Shown here: positions 47,701 to 59,700 of the stretch, piece after piece
How the letters are laid out: each line of letters begins with the position of its first letter
Numbering within the stretch: the first letter of the stretch is position 1
DNA from: Limnoperna fortunei
Lineage: Eukaryota; Mollusca; Bivalvia; Mytilida; Modiolidae
DNA: 64,000 nucleotides
Direction of reading: 5' to 3'
Assembly: GCA_944474755.1 (NCBI GenBank)
Contig: OX104113.1
Span: 18,539,563-18,603,562 of the forward strand
Made by a program: the position numbers and the translations under genes
The notes under the pieces: generated by a model
Told to the model about the DNA's origin: nothing
Seen by the model: only the letters and a program-made list of their open reading frames with translations
The model's database searches: none

Positions 47701-50700
47701 GCAATTTTTCAGCTATATCATGGTGTCCAGTTTTTATAGGGGGAGGAAGCCGGAGTACCCGGAGAAAACCCCCGACCTGAGGTAGGAAAACTGGCAATCC
47801 TTGTCAATTAAGATTGGAGTCGAGTACACCCTGCCTGAAGTGAGAATCCAACCCGCAATCTCAGTGTTGACAGACAACGTGATCAATAGTACCTAAGATG
47901 ACTCGGCCACCGAGGCCCCCACATGATATAGATATTATGCATTTTGCAGCTTAGTAATAAATACTAGTAGAACTTATTGTGATGACTATTTCTAGGGGAG
48001 AAAATTAGGAAGCATATTTAATCCATGCTTCCACTGCTAATAAATATAGGCCTCTAAAATTACTCAAACCAGCACTTGATCACAATCAATCTAATCCAGA
48101 AAAATATAGAATTGATATTGGTAGTCTAACAAAAGGTGTGTCTGATTTCAGATCACTATACACAAATAAGTACAAAAAATGATTAAAATAGATCAAAGAT
48201 TAAATTTCTAGTTGAAATGATTTCATAATATAAATTATCCTGTTGGATTCTGACCTGCAGTCTTTTGTTCTCCAAGATTTTCAAATTAGAGCAAAAAAGA
48301 TCTTGACTTGTGTAAACAGAGAAATCCCCTACGGTTAAGTTACAACAGAAATGTACACAATATTCTGACTAAATGAGAACAATACACATGTCATCAGCTT
48401 TAATGAAAATACTAAAAAAGGTTAATATTAAAATTTAGTTGACTTGCAGGCCAAAGCAGGTCATATATCAGTTAAGTTTGTATGCATATTGAGCATCTGT
48501 TTCCATCTTTTAGTTGTCATAGCTGAGATTTCAGTCAAATATATATAAATGGTTTGATCAGATAATAAGAAATTTGCCAGAAATATACTAAAACTGAGTA
48601 TATTTAAACTGTGTGGATGTCATTTTACTGTATACTGTTCACTTTTTTATTGATGTCCCATAAAGTGCCCTTCAAATCAAAGGAAAGAGTATTTAATTCT
48701 ATAATTGATGTGACAGATATGATTCTACTTCTGTTAACTGATGGAGCTCTCATTATACCTTCCTTCACACATTTACTTGTCATTGACTTTTCAGGTATTA
48801 CCAGTTATTGACTCAATATTCACAAAAGTTAGTTTTTTTTTTTCTTTTTATTTTTTTTTTGTAATTCTGTTTCTTGATCAAGAGATTGGAATTGTCATCT
48901 GATTTTAATTGATTGATTGATCACTGGTTGCACATCAATCTATTTGAAAATTGCATGAATTAAAAAGAAAAAGTAAAAAGAAAATGTGTACTGCCACTGG
49001 TAGAAAATGTGGTTTGGGGTTTAGACGCAATATTTATCTCCTTATGTCTGTCCAAATCTACAAAAGGGGTTTTGCCACTCTCCAAACACATTACTCATTA
49101 TGGTTAGTATTTAATATAACATGACAACCCCCAACTAGTGCTATCTATTATCCACCCTTTGGGGATGTCCCAAGCAGCTCTGTGGGAACCATCCCAGATG
49201 GTTTTTATTATTGTCCGTAACATTAGAATATATTACTAAAATATTTGTCATTATTCTTTTCTTTATATTATTTAATTTTTGGTTTGGCATTTTGGTCAGC
49301 TTTAGGTACCAGTACATTGTTAAAAGAAATATGTTAAATCAATATAAATTTTAAATAATTTAAGATAAAAAGAGTGTAGATTAGCTTTAATCTGTTTGTA
49401 TTTCCCATACCAAGTATTCCAAGGAAGTAGAATGTAAAAAATAAAGTAGTGTTCAAATGTCAATTACACCTTTAAACAGTTTCACTACCGGATGTCATTG
49501 TGGTTTTATAAAGATCTAAGGCAATCAGAACATAAAGCATTTCTATGCCGACTACAAAAACAAATTTTTGGTACAATTTTTGTCTCGCCTGCGACGAAAG
49601 TCGCTGGAGGCGAGACATATGTATGGGAATCCGGCGGCGGCGTAAACACTTGACATCTTGCTTCATATCTTTGTAAGCCCAAGCCCTAGGTCCATCAAAT
49701 TTGGTCCAGAGGTAGCTTATGATGAGTACTTGCCAGTCAGTCACCTGTCACCTGACCTTGACCTCAATTTCACGGTCCAGTGACTACGTTAAAGTTTTTG
49801 GGTTACGACAGTTCCTCTGTAACTATGCATGGTAGGATGACAATATTTGGTGTATAGGTTGCTGATGACTAGTACATGACTGTCTGGTAGGTGTCACCTG
49901 ACCTTGACCTCAATTTCACGGTCCAGCGACTACGTTAAAGTTTTTGGGTTACGACAGTTCCTCTGTAACTACACATGGTAGGATGACAATATTTGGTGTA
50001 TAGGTTGCTGATGACTAGTACATGACTGTCTGGTAGGTGTCACCTGACCTTGACCTCAATTTCACGGTCCAGCGACTACGTTAAAGTTTTTGGGTTATGA
50101 CAGTTCCTCTGTAACTACGCATGGTAGGATGACAATATTTGGTGTATAGATTGCTGATGACTAGTACATGACTGTCTGGTAGGTGTCACCTGACCTTGAC
50201 CTCAATTTCACGGTCCAGCGACTACGTTAAAGTTTTTGGGTTACGACAGTTCCTCTGTAACTATGCATGGTAGGATGACAATATTTGGTGTATAGGTTGC
50301 TGATGACTAGTACATGACTGTCTGGTAGGTGTCACCTGACCTTGACCTCAATTTCACGGTCCAGCGACTACGTTAAAGTTTTTGGGTTACGACAGTTCCT
50401 CTTTTACTATGCATGGTAGGATGACAATATTTGGTGTATAGGTTGCTGATGACTAGTACATGACTGTCTGGTAGGTGTCACCTGACCTTGACCTCAATTT
50501 CATGGTCCAGCGACTAAGTTAAAGTTTTTGGGTTACAACAGTTCCTCTGTAACTACGCATGGTAGGATGACAATATTTGGTGTATAGGTTGCTGATGACT
50601 AGTACATGAGTGTCTGGTAGGTGTCACCTGACCTTGACCTCAATTTCATGGTCCAGCGACTACATTAAAGTTTTTGGGTTACGACAGTTCCTCTGTAGCT

Positions 50701-53700
50701 ATGCATGGTATGATGACAATATTTGGTATATAGGTTGCTGATAAATAGTACATGACTGTCTGGTAGGTTCCACCTGACCTTGACCTCAATTTCACGACTA
50801 CGTTAAAGTTTTTGGGTTACGGCTGTTCCCCTGTAACTATGCAGGGTATGGTGACAATATTTTGTATACAGGCCGCTGCTATTTATTGCTATTTACGTAA
50901 TGCTTATGACGAAATTTATTTTCGTTACTGATGCGGAATGCAGGCGAGACATTTTTCTGTGTCCACACTTGTTGTTATCTAGCTAATGTTGATAAAAATG
51001 ATTATACAGAAAAAAAGAACAGAAACACCATGGATACATGTATTACTAGGTGAATCCTTTACAAGTTTAAATTTCGAGTATTTAAGGAAGTTACTGGCAG
51101 ATAATTTTGAAAGGGTATCAGTAAAGCAATCCTTGACCAAGTTACAAAATTAAGATATTCAAATCTTGACTGCATTCCATACTCGGGCTTGTGGTTGGAT
51201 TATTTTCATGTTTGCTTGTCTGGAAATTGTATGATTAAATATACTGCTCCCAATAAGGCCAATACAGTATTTACATATGCATTTCTTACATCATTAATCT
51301 TTCGTAAAGTAAACACTGCTTTAATATTTTTTTTTGTTTTTTTACATGTAAATGATATAACATACTTTGATTAATCGAAAATGTCTAAATCATGCAAAAA
51401 GTATGTTAAGTACCATAACATTTGTATTGGTAGAGATCATGTTGTTAAAAAAATCTTAAGTAAATGTAAACAGTAATATTTGTGTATGAGTAGGTGACAT
51501 AGGATACTTGTAATAATCTAAAATATGTCTAAATCATGCAAAAAGTCTGCCACCAAGTATTTATAAATTTTTTTTGGTGGAGATCAGTTTGTTAAAAAAA
51601 TTGAGAGTAAATGTAATCGTTATGAAACAGTGATATATATTTTAGAACTTGAGGTGACATAAGATACTTGTATTTCTCTAAAATATGTCTAAATCATGCA
51701 AAAAGTCTACATAAAGCTGCCAAGTAGTTATAAGTACTAATAAATTTGAATAAATAAAGAGCAGATTGTTGTTAGGTACTTAACAGTTGGTCTTCATGTG
51801 ATTTAGTATCTTTTAGTATATATAATACAGTTGTTTGTCCTAGAATTGATCATTGAAGTTAGTAAAGGTCTCATTGGGTTATGCTAAAATCATATAAATA
51901 ACCACTTATGTTATAACTGTATGGTTTCATTGGTTTTACAGCAAACACTTGTGTGCTATATAAACAAAATTTTAATTAGAATAGTGGTCCATGACGATAA
52001 AAAATGTTTCTCACTAAATATTATATTTTATTTTAGCCCCACTCCCCTTAGGGGATAGGGGTATACTGTTTATGGTGTGTGTGTGTGTGTGTGTGTGTAT
52101 CCCTCCATAACCATTTTTCGTAACATTTTTCTCACCAATGGTAAATGATTCAATGCTGAAATTTTGTCAACAGTTTTTGTCTCGCCTGCGACGAAAGTCG
52201 CTGGAGGCGAGACATATGTATGGGAATCCGGCGGCGGCGGCGGCGGCGGCGTAAACACTTGACATCTTGCTTCATATCTTTGTAAGCCCAAGCCCTAGGT
52301 CCATCAAATTTGGTCCAGAGGTAGCTTATGATGAGTACTTGCCAGTCAGTCACCTGTCACCTGACCTTGACCTCAATTTCACGGTCCAGCGACTACGTTA
52401 AAGTTTTTGGGTTACGACAGTTCCTCTGTAACTACGCATGGTAGGATGACAATATTTGGTGTATAGGTTGCTGATGACTAGTACATGACTGTCTGGTAGG
52501 TGTCACCTGACCTTGACCTCAATTTCACGGTCCAGCGACTACGTTAAAGTTTTTGGGTTACGACAGTTCCTCTGTAACTACACATGGTAGGATGACAATA
52601 TTTGGTGTATAGGTTGCTGATGACTAGTACATGACTGTCTGGTAGGTGTCACCTGACCTTGACCTCAATTTCACGGTCCAGCGACTACGTTAAAGTTTTT
52701 GGGTTACGACAGTTCCTCTGTAACTACGTATGGTAGGATGACAATATTTGGTGTATAGGTTGCTGATGACTAGTACATGACTGTCTGGTAGGTGTCACCT
52801 GACCTTGACCTCAATTTCACGGTCCAGCGACTACGTTAAAGTTTTTGGGTTACGACAGTTCCTCTGTAACTACACATGGTAGGATGACAATATTTGGTAT
52901 ATAGGTTGCTGATGACTAGTACATGACTGTCTAGTAGGTGTCACCTGACCTTGACCTCAATTTCACGGTCCAGCGACTACATTAAAGTTTTTGGGTTACG
53001 ACAGTTCCTCTAACTATGCATGGTAGGATGACAATATTTGGTGTATAGGTTGCTGATGACTAGTACATGACTGTCTGGTAGGTGTCACCTGACCTTGACC
53101 TCAATTTCACGGTCCAGCGACTACGTTAAAGTTTTTGGGTTACGACAGTTCCTCTATAACTACGCATGGTTGGATGACAATATTTGGTGTATAGGTTGCT
53201 GATGACTAGTACATGACTGTCTGGTAGGTGTCACCTGACCTTGACCTCAATTTCACGGTCCAGCGACTACGTTAAAGTTTTTGGGTTACGACAGTTCCTC
53301 TGTAACTACACATGGTAGGATGACAATATTTGGTGTATAGGTTGCTGATAACTAGTACATGACTGTCTGGTAGGTGTCACCTGACCTTGACCTCAATTTC
53401 ATGGTCCAGCGACTATGTTAAAGTTTTTGGGTTACGATAGTTCCTCTGTAACTACGCATGGTAGGATGACAATATTTGGTATATAGGTTGCTGATGAATA
53501 GTACATGACTGTCTGGTAGGTTCCACCTGACCTTGACCTCAATTTCATGGTCCAGCAACTACTTAAAGTGTTGGGGTTACGGCTGTTCCCCTGTAACTAT
53601 GCAGGGTATGGTGACAATATTTTGTATACAGGCTGCTGCTGATATTAAATGCTATTTACGTAATGCTTATGACGAAATTTATTTTCGTTACTGATGCGGA

Positions 53701-56700
53701 ATACAGGCGAGACGTTTTTCTGTGTCCACACTTGTGTGTCATATTCTGTAATTTATTTTCAAACCTTTGTGAGTTATAGAGTGGGGGTATCAAGAAGTAT
53801 TAGCTCACAGTTACTTGTTGGTTTTGTCTGAGGATTTAAATTATTATACCCTCAGCAAACTTTTTTTGGGGGGATGTATTGGAATCACCCTGTCCGTCTG
53901 TTTGTTCTTCAGTCCGTCCGTCTGTCCACTTCCCTGTAAGCGCTTCTCCTAAACTGCCTGACAGATTTTGATGAAACTTTACATGAAGGAAGTACATCAT
54001 TTGTAGATGTGTATAAAGAATTTTCGTCGCTATCTGATATTATTCAGGGGAGATAATTGGAGTTTTTAAATATAGTATTCAGTTGGAGACATTGTAAGGG
54101 CAACTCCTCCTAAACCGTTTGATTTTAATGAAACTTTACATTGTTTACAATTAGTTTTTCTGGAAAACTATTATTGGGTCAAAATTCAAACCAGTTATTT
54201 TTCTGTGAAAGTCTGTTTGACAAAAATTTGATTGTATGTATCTGAAATGATGTTTTCTATTTTCTTTAAATCCCTGAAGTCAGAAAATGTGTCCCTTTTG
54301 TTACATAACATCATGATGAATCATATAGTTCTAACAATACTGATATTATTGAAAAACCAAACAAATACACAACAAAACTTAAGTCAGTGAAAATTTACTA
54401 CAAAAGATGTTTGTGTTCATTCATGATAATGACATAGCTTTTCTTCTATTTTATACAAAGGTAACCACTGTCATTCATTGCTGTTTATACTTTGTTTTAG
54501 TATGCATAGTCATATAAAGCAGAATTCTTATAAAAGTGGCTGTTGTTTAGTGAAATAATTGAATGCACTACAGTTTTAATGCATTCGTGTGAGCAACAAT
54601 TTGGCTCCTTGTATTGCATAACTTCAAGATGTGTATTTATTTAAGTAAATGTTTGTACCTGTAATGACTTTAAGCCAGGTAACGTGGAATTAAATCGAAT
54701 GTTACCTGCGACTGCATGTTTTATATGGAATTAAAATAACAAATAAATACTTCAAACAATTTTGTATTCATTTGACGAAAGGCTCTATTTACACTTTAAT
54801 TTATCTATGAGAATGTGTTAATTTCCTTTTGTAAATAAAGAAAAAACCCACTTTAAACTGACTTACACCTATTAATTTTGTATAAATCTTCTGTTCTTTT
54901 CATGAATTTAATTCAATTTTGTTTGATGTGAGAAAATGAGCTTTGCATTTAATCTGTTACCTGCTATTTATACAGATTTTAAGAAAGAAAAAAAAGTATA
55001 CTGAAAATTTTGATACGAAGTGGAAAGATAAAGTTTTTAATTGATTGATTGATTGATTATTTAACATTCAAGGAGCTGTTTTAAGCTTAGATAAAAACCT
55101 TTATTAAGTATAAAATTCAATTGAATGTGACTCTCTTATGAATTTTTTCAAAATTTTAGCAGATAACTGACATGACCAATCAGATTATTTAGGTTGACTT
55201 TAGTAATCCTAAACATGGCAAGGATTGCCAGTTTTCTTACCATAGCTTTTAAGTTTTTCTACTGGTACACCGGCTTCCTACCCCCTGAAAAAAACTGGAC
55301 ATAATGATATTGATATAGCTGAAAAATTTCAGGAAGTGGTGTTTAACACCATTCACACAAACAAAAAATAATCCTAAAATAATTCATGATAGGTATGCTG
55401 AAAAATCAAGTGTATGGTTCTAGGGCTATTATTTAAAAGTTGAGGCTTTTATATCTGAATTTCATATATTAATGCTTAAAAATAAATGTTGTATTTTGCA
55501 GTGAAAGAGCAGATCCAAACTGGAGCTTAAACTACAAAGGCAGATTGAAAGAGGGTTCAAATATCAACAAATCTCTTGTTACCTTGGGAAATGTTATCAA
55601 GGCTTTAGGTAAAATATTCATGTTATATACCATTATTACTCAGAATTTTAAAAAATTAGAATTATAAAGACCATATTTTAAATTTTGTCAGCCAGTGTTT
55701 AAAAAATTTTTTGCTCCTTTTGTATTTTCCTCATATCTTAAAAGTATTGGTTAATAACAAATTCCACACAGTTTACAGATTCCTTGCAAACTATTGTATA
55801 AAGGAGTAGTTCCATACAAAATAATCCATGATTATTCTAAATAATGCTTGATTATTCTAAAATCACTTTTTTACATTCTAGCTGAGAAATCTATACTATC
55901 ATGGAGCACTGACAGTCTTGGATCAACACAGAGTTTTTCAAGTAGTGGTGGCGGAGAGGGAAGAGCTAGTCCCTACTGTAGTCCCAAACGCCTACGACTA
56001 CCTTACATACCATACAGAGATTCAGTTCTGACATGGCTACTAAAAGACAGTTTGGGTGGAAACTCCAAAACTATTATGATTGCCAGTATGTGGTTGTTGA
56101 ACTTAGCAGTTTAAACTTTTAAGTATTTTAATTTGGGTTTTAGGTAGCTTTCAGCAGATTTTCAGCTAGATCACAGCATTCAGTTTTTATTCATAAGAAA
56201 GCCACAGTACACAGTGAACACCATTTACCTTGGATCCGAAAAAAACGGGGAATCCTTGTCAATTAAGGTTATAGTGGTTATTCTGCACACAGTAAGAATT
56301 GAACTCGCAACTATTGTTGTTCTTTTAAGTATGGATAAGTTTTCAAACCATTTTATTCACCCTGTATATATTATAAATTAGTGTTATTTGATGTTAAAAA
56401 ACCTCAAGTGGTTCTTAGCTGTATATTTTATTAATGATATAGGATATCAGGTACTCGCTGAAAGTCTTTGTTTCTGTTCACTAGCTTTTCCACTTGACAT
56501 GTTGACCCTTGGCGGTCCTTAAACTTCATGTATTTACAACATTGAGGATCGGCATGTGTTTAAGATTTTACAAAATAATGTAAAATACTTGGTGATCTTT
56601 ATATAAAAGTACGTCCAGAGTTTATGTATTCTTAACAGGGGTCAAGTCTATAAACACTTTTAAAGGTTTTCCTATTGAATTTGAATGCTTATTAAGGAGT

Positions 56701-59700
56701 ATTCATTTCATTTTAATTTGTATTCAAACAACTCAAGAGTAATTGTAAATGCTTAGTTTATATTTATCAATTAACAAGAGAAGTTACATATTATAGTAAA
56801 AGGCAAATATGAAATTCAATGTTTACAGGTTTATTGAATATTCAGCAAAACCTATTTGAGTTTCAAACCATTGTACATTAGATTTATGGGGTGGCATACA
56901 TAGAGTTTTGGCAATAATTCAAGAAATGCTCCAAATAAGGGATATGATTGATTGATTAGCAGATATTTACATCAAGCAAGCATATTTTTGATAAATGTGG
57001 AAAGGTAAAAAACTTCAGTGTAAGATCATAGGTTGTCCGAGTGTAGAGTGCTATGATATGTAACATATATGATATGTTATACTACATGTATATTGCATTT
57101 GTTATTCTTTAGAGTAATTGTGTACCTTTGTGTTGTACATGTGTCCCAATCCCCCCTCACCCACCATTTCATACAAAACCTCTCTTGAGTGATATTATAA
57201 ACAGATTTCACTGAACCACACTAATCATTAGATAATGTAAACTTGTTATTGAATATTTTATTTGCCTTCTTAATAAATCATGTCAATGGTTCTGTTAGAT
57301 GGTAAATATTCATGTCAATGGTTCTGTTAGATGGTAAATATTCATGTCAATGGTTCCGTTAAATGGTACATCTTCATGTCAATGGTTCTGTTGTAAATAG
57401 ATCGGTAAATGTTTCATTTTCAGCTGTATCTCCAGCCAGCATTTATTACAATGAAACCATCAGCACACTCAGATATGCACAGAGAGCCAAAAATATCCTG
57501 AACAAACCAAAGATTAATGAGGTTTGAATCTATAGTTTACATTGATATCTGCTTGAATCGTGGGTTTGACAAATTTCAGTAATAATATATTAAGCATGGT
57601 ACATGTACTCTGTAAGAAACAGGTTTAAATTGGTTAAGCTTTACTTTATTTACTATGATGCAGCTATAAGAAATTAAGAGTACATATTTTTTAGTTCCCT
57701 ACCAGCATTGCCAAAGGGGACTTTGGGTTTGCACTCCGTCCATCAGTCTGTAACACACATGTTTTCCAATTTGTTTTATTAATGCTCGGAGACATTAAGC
57801 TTGAATTTGGTATGATGGTAAACTGTCATGAGTTCCAGATCAAGTTTGAATGAATTTCATTCTGGTCCACTGGTTTTTTATGAAGTTACAGCCCTTGGAC
57901 TTGTTGGTAGCTGACTTAGTATTGCCTATGCAGTACTATCCACACTTGTTAAAATGTTAATATTTAGTCTATCATTTGTAAAAGGCATTGTACAATAAAG
58001 CATTAAGAATACTTAAAATGATTTTTTCTCTACATTTCTAATTTTGTCAATGCACTAAATATGCAAATTGGGCTGATTTTGACAAAGACATATTTAGATC
58101 TCTTTCCTTAGAAACTTCTGGACTAATTTGGACCAAATTTTCTGTAAATCAGTTAGCCCTGTTCTTCAACCAAGATGACCACCATTATTTAAATTGAAAA
58201 ATTCTTGTCAATTATGAACTACTTTCACATAAAATGTTTCAGGTTTTTTTCTTAAAAATTCAATACTGAAGGCAGAATAGAAGTACATTAAATAATTATG
58301 GAACTACTTGAAAAGTGTCACTTAGATGATCCTTTGAAGGGCCCCATTCAAAATTGTATTTGATAGCCCCACCTCTAAATGCTTTCAATCAGGAAAAAGA
58401 TATTTTCTTCATAAATCCATAATAAGCATTATTATGATGAAATTGCCAGTAACATATATCAACAAGCCTGATATGGTATCATGTTCAGACAATATAATAC
58501 CAGGACTTGTCTTAATTGTCATTTACTTAATTGGTAGGTTTACTGCCATAACTCTTGAAATCAAATTATTTGTTGACTTTTTAAGGTACAAATTTCTTCT
58601 GCCTCACATTATATAAAAGGGGGATGTCACAAACTTGAATTGTACTGATTAAGTTTATTGAAATCACTATTTATTTTGTTAAATGAAAAATAAAAATTGT
58701 TTGATTAACTTTTGATTGCACTTTTATAAAATTATCAAATTTCTCTTTAGGTCGTGATGATTTCTTTGTCTGTGTACTTTAGATTTGAGGTGATGTCATT
58801 TTAACAGCAAGAGGGTGTGGTTTTTAAATGTTCAATTCATAACAATAATAAATAACAGTAAGAAACATGTCTGAAATATTATCACATAGTCTTTATATAG
58901 TGATAGGATCTATATCAAGATATTTTATGAACTTAAATCTATACTCCCTACTGTTCTAACAGACAGAAATGCAATATGAATTTTTTTGATGGGTCAATTT
59001 AATACTTCAACATTTATGAAGAAATATTTGTGCTAGTGACATGCCAATCTGTTTATTCAGTTTTCTAGTTCGATTGAAGCAATATCAAAATGGTTGTCCT
59101 ATTGTTAATGTTGAATTTATGAATTTAAGATGTCACCTTAGACAAATACCATCATTGAAATATTTTACGAACATCAATGTTCTTTTTTAACGTAATAATC
59201 CTTAAAATAAATATTTGTTTTTTTGGAGATTCCTTTGAAGTTTTAACAACAGTCAGATAATTTAAAATAACATTTTTAGATCTTTTTCACATCAAACTTG
59301 CTGGCTCGTCATTTATGTAAGTCACAATAAGCACACACAAAAGTTAAGGTGTATTGAATAAACTTTATATCAGTTTCATTTTTTCTACATTAATTGCAGA
59401 TAGTTTACATGCTTTTTATCCATATTTATCTTATCAGTACAGAAAAGGACATGCTATGCATCTGTATTCATCTTTGTTAAATTTAAGTAATGAAGATTGT
59501 AAAGTATTTTTTTTACTGTTTTGCGTTCCATGTTGTTTTCCTAATTTGCAATTCACTATTTTTGACCTTTTGTTGCAAGTAGAAAACATTAGCTGTAATT
59601 CTAAACTTCTTTTTTAGAGATGCTACAAGTTAAAGTATTTTTTATGAAAATAGTTTACAGTTTGTTTTAACTCCACTTTCAGCAATATTTCAGCTATATC

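Noticed and set aside
52070..52353. Short minus-strand ORFs with poly-Pro or poly-Arg runs
   Set aside because: They translate the CGG and GT microsatellites of a repeat element; the same frames recur at 32326 and 49472 because the element recurs.
49751..53550. Regular 146-bp repetition as a CRISPR-like array
   Set aside because: Units are contiguous tandem copies without unique spacers, in a eukaryotic intron, and lie inside defined mobile elements.
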